From assembly GCF_042678305.1 (NCBI RefSeq), contig NZ_JBHUDT010000002.1: a stretch of 64,000 bases of DNA; one strand, written 5' to 3'. Source of the stretch: Gelatiniphilus marinus (GTDB lineage Bacteria > Bacteroidota > Bacteroidia > Flavobacteriales > Flavobacteriaceae). The translations under genes and the position numbers were made by a program. Position 1 is the first letter of the stretch. Each line of letters begins with the position of its first letter. Positions 19,098 to 28,256 of this stretch are shown here, piece after piece. Below the pieces are notes generated by a model that did not search any database, had not been told where the DNA came from, and saw only the letters and a list, made by a program, of their open reading frames with translations.

Positions 19098-19127
19098 AAA
19101 AAAGCCGCTTTTGGGCGACTTTTATTA
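19098..19127. terminator. Terminator between the MFS gene and the GIN-domain gene
   Basis: AAAGCCGCT (19101-19109) pairs with GGCGACTTT (19114-19122) with one mismatch. Seven A residues on its left give a good U run for the leftward operon. The plus-strand tail is short, so it is stronger on the minus strand. Confidence 0.7.
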
Positions 19128-19149
19128 TGCTTTAATATTTGGTTGGCAA

Positions 19150-19881
19150 TTAACCAGAAATGCTTCCAGATCCAGCCACCTTAGTGTCTTTTTTTTCTGG
19201 ATTGCCTTTGTATTCAATGTCGCCAGATCCAGCCACTCTTGCTTTTAAATTTTGGATGCTTACCACTTCGGCATCGCCCGAACCAGCCACCGAAACCTCT
19301 GTGTTGTTGGCTTGCAAATCGAATCCGTGAAAATCGCCCGAGCCAGCAACTTTAGCCTTTAAATTATTAGTGCTTCCTTTTATGGTAAGGTCTCCAGAGC
19401 CTGCGACAGAGCCCGTAATTGATGTGGTTTTTACATTTAAATCTATATCGCCCGAACCCGCCAAAGCAACATCGAGATTAGTTACGTTTATTACATTTTC
19501 ATTCCATAAGTCGCCCGAACCGGCAAGCGATACTTTGTTAATGTCTTCAAAAGGAATGGTGATTTTTATGGTTTTGTTTCTACTGGTTTTTAGGGTTTTA
19601 CCGTTTTTAACCTTTACTTTTAAAACGTTATCTTTTACTTCGGTAGCAATATATTGAAGTAAATTTTCTTCACCTTCAATGGTTATGCTTCCTTCGGTGC
19701 CACTTACTAAAATAAAATCCATAGAGCCAGCACATTTTATGGCGTTATAACTATCTGTAGTTCTTTTTACGGTAGTCATATTACCATTGCCTTTAATAGA
19801 TTTCCATTGGCCGTAAGACGTTGTTGCAACCAGTAAGCTTGCAAAAACTAATAGGGTTTGTTTTTTAATTAATGTTTTCAT
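19150..19881 (-). CDS. Secreted GIN/DUF2807 adhesin-like protein
   Basis: A signal peptide (LLVFASLLVATTSYGQ) is followed by a beta-solenoid-like body in which the phrase V-A-G-S-G-D recurs about eight times through residues 50-243, the signature of the auto-transporter adhesin head GIN (DUF2807) domain. The protein should be exported and probably structural. It is the last gene of a four-gene leftward operon led by an ECF sigma factor, so its expression is likely under that sigma factor. Confidence 0.9.
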   Translation of the reverse strand: MKTLIKKQTLLVFASLLVATTSYGQWKSIKGNGNMTTVKRTTDSYNAIKCAGSMDFILVSGTEGSITIEGEENLLQYIATEVKDNVLKVKVKNGKTLKTSRNKTIKITIPFEDINKVSLAGSGDLWNENVINVTNLDVALAGSGDIDLNVKTTSITGSVAGSGDLTIKGSTNNLKAKVAGSGDFHGFDLQANNTEVSVAGSGDAEVVSIQNLKARVAGSGDIEYKGNPEKKDTKVAGSGSISG

Positions 19882-19908
19882 CTGTTCGTTTTTTTTTATT
19901 AATGATTG

Positions 19909-20997
19909 TTAATTTTTTGATAATGATACGCTACCGTAATCCGATTCAATTTTAATAGTGTTGCCAGAATTGGCATTTCCGTAATACCCGTTGTAATATT
20001 TACTTGTTCCTTTTTCTTTTCTTATTGAAAATTCTAAACCATCACTGCTTTTTAAAGATGCATAGTCTAAATCTATATCAAAATTAAAATTATAAGAAGG
20101 AGCAAAGCCAATTTTTATACCAACATAATCTGAATCAATGGTTACATTACCAGCATTTTGGGTTAAGTTGTTTATTTTAATAGCTCCGTAATCTGCTTTA
20201 AGCACTATGTTTTTATAAACATCGCCAATTATGGTAGTTAAATAGTCGCCGTTTCCTGTAATATTATTGGCTTTTTCAATTTTAATGTTGCCGTAATCGC
20301 AATTATAAGATACATTTTCTGCTATTTCTATTGTTGAGCTGGTATAATCTGCTTTTATGCTTATGGAGTTTGTTTTAGATATGGTAAAGCTGCTGTAATC
20401 TGCATTAATCTTGCCACTTTTTATATATTCGAAATAGCAGCCTTTGCTGTAATCAAAGTTAATGGAATTATTATCGGCCAGTAGTTCTTTTGTGGTTATT
20501 TTGCCGTAATCGCAGTTTATTTCGGCCCTACCTTTAAGTTTGTCAACATTTATGTTTCCGTAGTCATTATTTAATGATACACTGTTGGTGATTGGGATTT
20601 TAACAATGTAATTTATTTTCATTTTCACATTATTTTTTCCTTTCCAATTCCACCACGATTTTGATTTGCTTTTGTCGAATTTGGTTTTCGCTGAAACATT
20701 TGAAGGAGATGCTTGAAATTCTACAGTAATATCATCAAGTTTTTCTTTTACTTTTTCTTCGTCGTTTCCTGTTGTGGTAATGGTTATTTCAAATACGATT
20801 CTGTTTTCGTTCCAAGTAACAATGTCTATGTTTCCATAGCTGTTATCTACACTCAGGAGTGCGTTTGATGCGACTGAATATTTTTTTTTGATGGTTTTTT
20901 TCTTGGTGTATTTACCGCTTTTATCTGTTGTGGCCGTAACAAAAAGTGGCAACATAAATATCAATATTAGTGTTTTAAATAGTGGTGCTGGTTTCAT
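19909..20997 (-). CDS. Secreted DUF4097-like beta-repeat protein
   Basis: After a signal peptide (LILIFMLPLFVTAT), the protein shows repeating short beta units of about 18-22 residues marked by DYGNI, DYSKG, ADYSS and DYGAI, typical of adhesin-like beta-solenoid proteins (DUF4097). It has no catalytic motif. It overlaps the end of the anti-sigma-like gene by 23 bp and precedes the GIN gene. The two exported repeat proteins are therefore probable targets or sensors in the same sigma-factor circuit. Confidence 0.82.
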   Translation of the reverse strand: MKPAPLFKTLILIFMLPLFVTATTDKSGKYTKKKTIKKKYSVASNALLSVDNSYGNIDIVTWNENRIVFEITITTTGNDEEKVKEKLDDITVEFQASPSNVSAKTKFDKSKSKSWWNWKGKNNVKMKINYIVKIPITNSVSLNNDYGNINVDKLKGRAEINCDYGKITTKELLADNNSINFDYSKGCYFEYIKSGKINADYSSFTISKTNSISIKADYTSSTIEIAENVSYNCDYGNIKIEKANNITGNGDYLTTIIGDVYKNIVLKADYGAIKINNLTQNAGNVTIDSDYVGIKIGFAPSYNFNFDIDLDYASLKSSDGLEFSIRKEKGTSKYYNGYYGNANSGNTIKIESDYGSVSLSKN

Positions 20998-21541
20998 TAT
21001 TTATGTTTTTAAGTTGTTTAATTGTATTGATTTGTTGTAATGTGTTTTGTAGTAAATCTATTCTATTTTGAAAGTTGGAAATCATGGCGTAAATAACGCG
21101 ATTGTCGTCGCCACTTTCAGCCAAATCATCTTTTAACGATTCGTATTCGGTTTCTAAAGCTTTCATTCTTTGCAAGGCATCATCAATTAAAATTTTGGTT
21201 TCTGGCGAGGCTTCTTTTTCAATTTTATTCAATTCTTCTGCAATGGTTAAAGTAAAAAAGCTTTGGGTTTCTGCCATTTTAGGCGATACGCTTGCTAAAT
21301 CGTTAGACGCTTCATTTTTATTTAATCCAATAAAAAGTGCCATTAATAATGCCAAAGAGGCGGCTACACCAATTAAAGGTTTTAATAAACGACGCCTTTG
21401 TTTATATGCCTTAGCTTGTTGTAGCGCGCCATTTTTATTCAATTTATCTAAAAACCGTTGCTCGTGATTTGCCGATGGGGTTTCAGTATCAAAATCTTTT
21501 TCCAGTCTTTTAAATAATTGGTCTAAAGTATTTTCACTCAT
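20975..21541 (-). CDS. Single-pass membrane protein, probable anti-sigma factor
   Basis: The 188-residue product has a cytoplasmic N-terminal half (about 50 residues, basic QRRRLLK stop signal), one membrane helix (PLIGVAASLALLMALFIGL, residues about 55-73) and a periplasmic coiled-coil tail. This topology and its place directly after an ECF sigma gene are those of an anti-sigma factor. No named anti-sigma domain is seen, so the call rests on topology and context. Confidence 0.7.
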   Translation of the reverse strand: MSENTLDQLFKRLEKDFDTETPSANHEQRFLDKLNKNGALQQAKAYKQRRRLLKPLIGVAASLALLMALFIGLNKNEASNDLASVSPKMAETQSFFTLTIAEELNKIEKEASPETKILIDDALQRMKALETEYESLKDDLAESGDDNRVIYAMISNFQNRIDLLQNTLQQINTIKQLKNINNETSTTI

Positions 21542-21555
21542 CTTTTTTTATCTAT

Positions 21556-22113
21556 TTAAACTGCTGCTTGCAATTTTTGTCTTAAACTTGCTTTTGCTCT
21601 CGATATGGTAGTCCGACAGTTTGCATTTGAGATTCTCATAATCTCGCTTATTTCTTCATAATCATAACCTTCAATAAGGTTTAGGGTTAAGGCAATTCTG
21701 TAATTGTCTTTTAAGGTTTTTATGGTGTTTAGAACATCTTGGGCTTTTAGTGTTGTAAACTCGTTATTGCTGTTGATGCCATCGTTACTATTTTCAACTT
21801 TATGCAAAATATCATCCAAAGGAACTTCGTGTATTTTGTTATTCTTTTTATAATGATAAATGCTATTGTTAATAACAATTCGTTTTAGCCAGGCGCCAAA
21901 TATTTTTATGTCTTTAAGGCTCTCTAATTTTGTAAAGGCCAACAAAAAAGAGTCTTGCATAACATCTTCTGCTTCAAAATTGTTTTTTACAATTCGCAGT
22001 GCGGTATTGTACATAGCTTTGTAGTAGCGGTTGTAAATTTCCAATTGTGCAGATTGGTTTTTAGCTATACATAGCTTTACAAGCTCTTCGGTATTTAATT
22101 TAGTTGGCGTCAA
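21556..22113 (-). CDS. ECF-type RNA polymerase sigma factor
   Basis: The 185-residue protein has sigma region 2 (YNTALRIVKNNFEAEDVMQD, the core-binding and -10 recognition part) and region 4 (LNLIEGYDYEEISEIM with the following helix-turn-helix), separated by a short linker, and lacks regions 1 and 3. It is the first gene of the leftward set sigma, anti-sigma, DUF4097 and GIN. The 290 bp upstream contain its promoter region and no other supported gene. Confidence 0.93.
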   Translation of the reverse strand: MTPTKLNTEELVKLCIAKNQSAQLEIYNRYYKAMYNTALRIVKNNFEAEDVMQDSFLLAFTKLESLKDIKIFGAWLKRIVINNSIYHYKKNNKIHEVPLDDILHKVENSNDGINSNNEFTTLKAQDVLNTIKTLKDNYRIALTLNLIEGYDYEEISEIMRISNANCRTTISRAKASLRQKLQAAV

Positions 22114-22403
22114 AAAAAAACAAATTCTTATAGTAAAGATTACATGGTTTTAGGTTTGTTACAGTTTTACCAAAAAAATAAAGACCCAACGGTGGCAGCT
22201 TTATTTTACAGGCCCATTATCTCGTTATGTTTTTTATAGAAAATTTGGGAGCAAATTTATTTATGAAGGGCTTTTTTACAAGCCACGATAATTCTAAGGA
22301 TAATAAAAGTAATGAAATACGGGCAGTTTTTAACTGTTTTTAACTGCATTGATAAAGTGAATGTGTTTTAAGCACCTTGAAAACAAAAAAAGGAATGTAA
22401 TTT

Positions 22404-22772
22404 TTATGGCTTAAGAATGGATTGCGCCCAATCTATAGCTTCATCAAGATTGCTAAATAACCCGACAGGTTTTTTTAAGAATATTTTTTCAATCTCGGCA
22501 TTGCTTAAGGCAACATAGTTTTTTGATACTACTGCAAAACCAGCGAGGTTTTTTATTTGTGAAGTTCGGGTATAGGTTAGGGGATCTACCGCATACGAAT
22601 TTATACGATGTGTTATATATACAAATTTTTTTGAACCGAAATATTTCTGGGCTATATCCTCCAATAACTCATTGGATTCTATGGTTACGGTTTCTCCACG
22701 GTTTATTTCGGCAACTAAATAATTGCTGTATATGTAAAAAGTACCTAAAGATAGGGTCAAGGTTTTTTTCAT
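22404..22772 (-). CDS. Small protein of possible STAS/SpoIIAA-like fold
   Basis: The 122-residue protein starts with a polar 30-residue stretch (LGTFYIYSNYLVAEINRGE) and ends with KKPVGLFSNLDEAIDWAQ. The pattern of a central beta strand (AGFAVVSKN) followed by a helix and an F-x-N-x-x-E-A-x-x-W ending resembles the SpoIIAA-like or STAS group of small alpha-beta proteins found in Bacteroidetes. That resemblance is weak. It has no signal peptide and stands alone between the sigma-factor operon and clpC. Confidence 0.6.
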   Translation of the reverse strand: MKKTLTLSLGTFYIYSNYLVAEINRGETVTIESNELLEDIAQKYFGSKKFVYITHRINSYAVDPLTYTRTSQIKNLAGFAVVSKNYVALSNAEIEKIFLKKPVGLFSNLDEAIDWAQSILKP

Positions 22773-22801
22773 AAATCTAATTTAGTGATTATTTAAATTA
22801 A

Positions 22802-22837
22802 AAAAGCCCAAAAAAAACAACTTTTTTTTGGGCTTTT
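22802..22837. terminator. Perfect-palindrome terminator downstream of clpC
   Basis: The arms at 22802-22817 and 22822-22837 are a perfect 16-bp inverted repeat (AAAAGCCC followed by eight A) around a 4-nt loop. It ends clpC transcription on the minus strand and would work in both directions. Confidence 0.88.
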
Positions 22838-22861
22838 CTTTATTGTATTAACAATTAAGCA

Positions 22862-25423
22862 CTAAGACTCTGTTGGTTTTTCGGCTTTTTCAATGGTTAT
22901 TTTAAGTTTTTGTTCTTTTTTGTCTAGATCTATATTTATTTTGTCGCCTTCTTGAACTTGAGACGAAATGATTTCTTCGGCCAAAGCGTCTTCAATATAT
23001 TTTTGAATGGCTCGCTTTAGTGGTCTTGCACCATATTGCTTATCGAAACCTTTGTCTGCTATATAATCTTTCGCGCTTTTGCTAAGTTTTAAAATGTAAC
23101 CTAAATCCTTAATTCTCAACAAAAGTTTATCTAATTCGATATCGATTATTTTGTTGATGTCATCTTTTTCCAACGGATTGAAAACTACCACATCGTCTAT
23201 TCTGTTTAAAAACTCTGGAGCGAACGATTTTTTTAGGGCGTTCTCAATAATCTTAACCGCGTTGGCATCTTCCTGAGCTTTTTGAGATGCGGTACCAAAG
23301 CCGATACCGGTTCCGAAATCCTTGAGTTTTCGTGCGCCGATATTTGAAGTCATTATAATTATGGTGTTCCTAAAATCTATTTTCCTGCCTAAGCTATCGG
23401 TTAAATAGCCATCGTCGAGTACTTGCAATAACATGTTGAACACATCTGGGTGTGCTTTTTCAATTTCATCTAAAAGAATAACGGCGTAGGGTTTGCGTCT
23501 TACTTTTTCGGTTAATTGGCCGCCTTCTTCGTAACCAACATATCCTGGAGGGGCACCTATTAATCTGGAAATGGCGAATTTTTCCATGTATTCGCTCATA
23601 TCTATTCTAACCAGCGACTCTTCACTATCAAATAACTCGCGCGATAATACTTTGGCCAACTGCGTTTTGCCAACTCCGGTTTGGCCTAAAAATATAAACG
23701 ACCCAATGGGCTTGTTAGGGTCTTTAAGACCCGCACGGTTACGCTGGATGGCTTTTACTACTTTGGCAACTGCTTCGTCTTGCCCAATAACTTTGCCTTT
23801 TATTAAATTGGGCAATTCGGCAAGTTTGTTGATTTCGGTTTGGGCAATTCTGTTTACCGGAATGCCCGTCATCATAGATACCACATCGGCAACATTGTCT
23901 TCGGTAACAATTTCACGATTTAGTTTGGTGTCCTCTTCCCATTTTTCTTGGGCCATGGCGAGTTCTTTTTCTATGCGTTTTTCGTCATCTCTAAGTTTTG
24001 CGGCTTCCTCGTATTTTTGTTTTTTAACAACCGAGTTTTTAGTTTCTTTTACGGTTTCAAGTTGTTTTTCCAATTCGATGATTTGTTTGGGTACATCGAT
24101 ATTGGTAATGTGCACACGCGATCCAGCTTCGTCTAAAGCATCGATGGCCTTGTCTGGTAAAAAGCGTTCGGTCATGTAGCGGTTGGTTAATTTTACACAA
24201 GCTTCAATGGCTTCGGGTGTGTAATCCACATTGTGGTGCTCTTCGTATTTGCTTTTTATGTTGTTAAGTATTTCTATGGTTTCTTCAACTGTTGTTGGTT
24301 CAACAATTACCTTTTGGAAACGGCGTTCTAAAGCACCGTCTTTTTCAATATATTGTCTGTATTCATCAAGTGTTGTGGCACCAATACATTGAATTTCACC
24401 TCTTGCTAAAGCGGGTTTAAACATGTTGGAAGCATCTAAGCTTCCGGTAGCGCCGCCAGCACCAACAATGGTATGTATTTCGTCAATAAATAGAATAACA
24501 TCGTCGTTTTTCTCAAGCTCGTTCATTACGGCTTTCATACGTTCTTCAAACTGCCCGCGGTATTTTGTGCCTGCAACTAAACTTGCTAAGTCTAATGTAA
24601 CTACACGTTTATTAAACAGAATTCGCGATACTTTTCGTTTTACAATACGCAGTGCCAGACCTTCGGCAATGGCAGATTTGCCAACTCCAGGTTCGCCAAT
24701 TAAAAGCGGGTTGTTTTTCTTTCGCCTGCTTAATATTTGCGAGACGCGTTGAATTTCTTTTTCCCGACCAACAACCGGGTCTAGTTTGCCTTCGTCTGCC
24801 AAGGCTGTTAAATCGCGCCCAAAATTATCTAAAACAGGGGTTTTAGATTTTTTGTTGGCCTTTCCGGTTGGGGCGTTAAAAATATTGTCTTTTGAGGCAT
24901 CGCCTGGGGCACCAGAATCGTCATCTTGAAACGACTCAGATTTTGGCTCACCCAAGGCTTCTGGATATTCGTTATCGTTGGTAATCATAAGTTTAAATTG
25001 TTCTTTTACATTGTCATAATCAACTTTAAGCTTATTTAAAAGCTTGGTAGTGGGGTCGTTTTCGTTTCTCAATATGCACAAAAGTAAATGAGCCGTGTTT
25101 ATTGAGTTGCTTTGAAATAATTTAGCCTCTAAAAACGTTGTTTTTAAAGCGCGTTCTGCTTGCCTTGTGAGGTGCAGGTTCTTTTTTTGGTTAGAGACCA
25201 CGGCAATATTGGGGTTTGCAGGGCTTAATATTTCTACTTTGCGCCTCAAGTGGTTCAAATCAACATCTAGGGCGTTTAAAATATTGATGGCCTTACCGTT
25301 ACCGTCACGCAAAAGCCCAAGCATTAAATGTTCGGTACCAATAAAATCGTGCCCCAACCTAAGTGCTTCTTCTTTGCTAAATGCGATTACGTCTTTTACT
25401 CTTGGTGAAAAATTATCATCCAT
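22862..25423 (-). CDS. clpC: ATP-dependent Clp protease ATP-binding subunit ClpC
   Basis: ClpC unfolds proteins for ClpP. The 853-residue protein has two Clp-N repeats (residues 1-150) and a first AAA domain with Walker A GEPGVGKSAIAEG and Walker B ILFIDEIHT. A UVR motif region (KKQKYEEAAKLRDDEKR) lies in the linker. A second AAA domain carries Walker A GQTGVGKTQLAK and the loop GAPPGYVGYEEGG, and is followed by the D2 small domain. The UVR motif and the absence of a long middle coiled coil mark it as ClpC rather than ClpB. It is divergent from gyrA with 250 bp between starts. Confidence 0.95.
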   Translation of the reverse strand: MDDNFSPRVKDVIAFSKEEALRLGHDFIGTEHLMLGLLRDGNGKAINILNALDVDLNHLRRKVEILSPANPNIAVVSNQKKNLHLTRQAERALKTTFLEAKLFQSNSINTAHLLLCILRNENDPTTKLLNKLKVDYDNVKEQFKLMITNDNEYPEALGEPKSESFQDDDSGAPGDASKDNIFNAPTGKANKKSKTPVLDNFGRDLTALADEGKLDPVVGREKEIQRVSQILSRRKKNNPLLIGEPGVGKSAIAEGLALRIVKRKVSRILFNKRVVTLDLASLVAGTKYRGQFEERMKAVMNELEKNDDVILFIDEIHTIVGAGGATGSLDASNMFKPALARGEIQCIGATTLDEYRQYIEKDGALERRFQKVIVEPTTVEETIEILNNIKSKYEEHHNVDYTPEAIEACVKLTNRYMTERFLPDKAIDALDEAGSRVHITNIDVPKQIIELEKQLETVKETKNSVVKKQKYEEAAKLRDDEKRIEKELAMAQEKWEEDTKLNREIVTEDNVADVVSMMTGIPVNRIAQTEINKLAELPNLIKGKVIGQDEAVAKVVKAIQRNRAGLKDPNKPIGSFIFLGQTGVGKTQLAKVLSRELFDSEESLVRIDMSEYMEKFAISRLIGAPPGYVGYEEGGQLTEKVRRKPYAVILLDEIEKAHPDVFNMLLQVLDDGYLTDSLGRKIDFRNTIIIMTSNIGARKLKDFGTGIGFGTASQKAQEDANAVKIIENALKKSFAPEFLNRIDDVVVFNPLEKDDINKIIDIELDKLLLRIKDLGYILKLSKSAKDYIADKGFDKQYGARPLKRAIQKYIEDALAEEIISSQVQEGDKINIDLDKKEQKLKITIEKAEKPTES

Positions 25424-25673
25424 AACTTGTTCCTTTCTGCATTAAAAATAATAATAATACTTTATTTAAGGCAAAAACTATTCCTTAAAATGCTAATTGA
25501 CGAAAAAAACTTCATAAAATCAAAATTTTAGCCCCCTTACTTATCAACTAAAAACCGATGCGGAATTGTTAATAAATAACAAGAAAAAATACCAGATAAA
25601 CACCTGCTATGACTAATGAAATAATTATATTAGCACGTTTTGAAAAACTCATAAAAACTTAATTAAAATATTT

Positions 25674-28238
25674 ATGGCAGAAGGAGAAAAATTGATCCCT
25701 ATTAATATTGAAGATGAGATGAAATCGGCATACATTGATTATTCAATGTCGGTCATTGTGTCACGTGCCTTACCCGATGTAAGAGATGGCTTAAAGCCCG
25801 TACACCGGCGCGTGCTTTACGGCATGCACGAATTAGGAGTTAGGGCAAACTCAGCACATAAAAAATCTGCAAGAATAGTAGGTGAGGTTTTGGGTAAGTA
25901 TCATCCACACGGCGATACTTCGGTTTACGACGCTATGGTGCGTATGGCTCAAGAGTGGAGCCTGCGCTACATGTTGGTTGATGGCCAAGGTAACTTTGGC
26001 TCTATTGATGGCGATAGTCCGGCAGCAATGCGTTATACCGAAGCCCGCATGCGTAAAATATCTGAAGATATGTTGGCAGATATTGAAAAGGAAACCGTAG
26101 ATCATAAATTGAATTTTGATGATACCTTGCAAGAACCAACGGTACTGCCAACCCGTATCCCCGGGCTTTTGGTTAACGGGGCCTCGGGCATTGCCGTGGG
26201 TATGGCTACCAACATGCCCCCGCACAATTTAACCGAGGTGGTAAACGGTACCATAGCTTATATTGAAAACAACGCCATTGAAATTGACGAATTAATACAG
26301 CACATCAAAGCGCCCGATTTCCCAACCGGAGGAATTATTTACGGTTACGATGGGGTAAAGGAAGCCTTTCGTACAGGTCGGGGCCGTATAGTTATGCGAG
26401 CCAAAGCCAACATAGAAGAGGTAAACGGGCGAGAGTGTATTATAGTTACAGAAATCCCTTATCAGATCAATAAGGCAGACATGATTAAAAAAACTGCCGA
26501 TTTGGTTAACGAAAAGAAAATGGATGGCATTGCATCCATTCGAGATGAATCAGACAGGAACGGTATGCGCATCGTTTACGTATTAAAGCGCGATGCCATT
26601 CCAAACATCGTTTTAAATAAACTCTACAAATACACCGCGTTGCAATCATCTTTTAGCGTAAACAACATTGCGCTGGTTAATGGGCGTCCGCAATTATTGA
26701 ATTTAAAGGAACTCATTCATTATTTCGTTGAGCACAGGCACGATGTGGTGGTACGCCGTACAACTTACGAGTTGCGCAAAGCGGAAGAACGTGCCCATAT
26801 ACTAGAAGGGCTAATTATAGCTTCAGATAATATTGATGAGGTTATCGCGCTTATACGTGCCTCATCCAATGCAGATGAAGCTCGCGAAAAACTAATTGAA
26901 CGTTTTAAACTCTCTGAAATTCAAGCCAAGGCCATAGTAGAAATGCGCTTGCGCCAGCTTACAGGTCTAGAACAGGACAAACTGCGTTCGGAGTACGAAG
27001 ATTTAATGGTTACCATAGAAGATTTAAAAGATATTCTAGATAAAAAAGAACGTCGTATGGACATCATTAAAGCCGAATTGGAAGTTGTAAGAGACAAATA
27101 TGGAGACGAGCGCCGCTCAACCATTGAATATGCTGGTGGCGATTTAAGTATTGAAGACATGATTCCGGACGAAAAAGTTGTTATTACCATTTCGCACGCA
27201 GGCTATATTAAACGTACCTCTTTAACCGAATACAAAACACAACACAGAGGCGGCGTTGGCCAAAAAGCATCAACAACACGAAACGAAGATTTCTTAGAAC
27301 ATCTGTTTGTGGGCACCAACCACCAATACATGTTGTTTTTTACGCAAAAAGGAAAATGTTTCTGGATGCGTGTTTACGAAATCCCCGAGGGCAGCAAAAC
27401 CTCAAAAGGAAGAGCCATTCAAAACCTAATAAATATAGAGCAAGACGATAAGGTAATGGCATTCATCTGTACCCAAGATTTAAAAGATGAAGATTATATC
27501 AATAGCCATTACGTAATTATGGCCACAAAAAAAGGGCAAGTTAAAAAGACATCTTTAGAGCAATATTCGCGTCCGCGTACAAACGGAATTAATGCCATAA
27601 CCATTAAAGAAGACGATGTGTTATTAGAAGCGAAGCTTACTACGGGCGAGAGCCAAGTGATGCTGGCTTTAAAATCTGGTAAAGCCATCCGTTTCGAAGA
27701 AGCCAAAACCAGGCCCATGGGTCGTGGCGCTTCTGGTGTTCGTGGTATTCGTTTACAAGACGAGCAAACCGATGAGGTAGTAGGTATGGTAGCGGTCGAT
27801 GATATGGAAAGCGATATCCTGGTAGTTTCAGAGAACGGCTACGGAAAACGCTCCAGTTTAGAAGACTACAGAATTACCAACAGAGGCGGAAAAGGCGTAA
27901 AAACCATTTCAATTACAGAAAAAACAGGTAACTTAGTGTCTATAAAAAATGTAACCGACGATGATGATTTAATGATTATCAACAAATCTGGAATAGCCAT
28001 TCGTATGGCAGTTAAAGATCTAAGGGTTATGGGAAGAGCCACCCAAGGCGTAAAATTAATTAACCTTAAAGGAAACGATTCCATCGCCGCGGTTGCCAAA
28101 GTAATGCACGACGAGGATGAGGTTGAATTAGATGAAAATGGTAATATTGCAAATCCAGAAACCATTGAAAAAACTAGTGATTCTGATGATGGCACAACTC
28201 TTGATAACAATGAAAACGAAAACAATACAGACAAATAA
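25674..28238 (+). CDS. gyrA: DNA gyrase subunit A
   Basis: GyrA is the breakage-reunion subunit of the type II topoisomerase that introduces negative supercoils. The 854-residue protein starts with the canonical EDEMKSAYIDYSMSVIVSRA. The quinolone-resistance region reads HPHGDTSVYDAMVRMAQ, with Thr at the place of E. coli Ser83 and Asp at 87, and the catalytic tyrosine is in AAMRYTEARM. The C-terminal beta-pinwheel has several GRGA/GKGVKT-type blades and an acidic tail. The Thr is probably the natural residue of this group, since related flavobacteria carry the same phrase (recollection). It is followed by the TPR gene after 18 bp. Confidence 0.97.
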   Translation: MAEGEKLIPINIEDEMKSAYIDYSMSVIVSRALPDVRDGLKPVHRRVLYGMHELGVRANSAHKKSARIVGEVLGKYHPHGDTSVYDAMVRMAQEWSLRYMLVDGQGNFGSIDGDSPAAMRYTEARMRKISEDMLADIEKETVDHKLNFDDTLQEPTVLPTRIPGLLVNGASGIAVGMATNMPPHNLTEVVNGTIAYIENNAIEIDELIQHIKAPDFPTGGIIYGYDGVKEAFRTGRGRIVMRAKANIEEVNGRECIIVTEIPYQINKADMIKKTADLVNEKKMDGIASIRDESDRNGMRIVYVLKRDAIPNIVLNKLYKYTALQSSFSVNNIALVNGRPQLLNLKELIHYFVEHRHDVVVRRTTYELRKAEERAHILEGLIIASDNIDEVIALIRASSNADEAREKLIERFKLSEIQAKAIVEMRLRQLTGLEQDKLRSEYEDLMVTIEDLKDILDKKERRMDIIKAELEVVRDKYGDERRSTIEYAGGDLSIEDMIPDEKVVITISHAGYIKRTSLTEYKTQHRGGVGQKASTTRNEDFLEHLFVGTNHQYMLFFTQKGKCFWMRVYEIPEGSKTSKGRAIQNLINIEQDDKVMAFICTQDLKDEDYINSHYVIMATKKGQVKKTSLEQYSRPRTNGINAITIKEDDVLLEAKLTTGESQVMLALKSGKAIRFEEAKTRPMGRGASGVRGIRLQDEQTDEVVGMVAVDDMESDILVVSENGYGKRSSLEDYRITNRGGKGVKTISITEKTGNLVSIKNVTDDDDLMIINKSGIAIRMAVKDLRVMGRATQGVKLINLKGNDSIAAVAKVMHDEDEVELDENGNIANPETIEKTSDSDDGTTLDNNENENNTDK

Positions 28239-28256
28239 CTAAATATTATTAATACA

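Noticed and set aside
22264..22344. 26-codon frame between the sigma factor and the small STAS-like gene
   Set aside because: The composition is random, there is no partner gene and no promoter signal is visible.
23571..24179. 202-codon open frame on the plus strand
   Set aside because: It lies wholly inside clpC on the other strand and follows its codon pattern. The Ser-rich composition is that of an antisense shadow.
25609..25662. 17-codon frame before gyrA (MTNEIIILARF...)
   Set aside because: It is short, without an attenuator structure or regulatory codon run. It is probably chance in an A+T-rich leader.
25851..26225. 124-codon frame opposite gyrA
   Set aside because: It is fully covered by conserved gyrA coding sequence and has no family resemblance.
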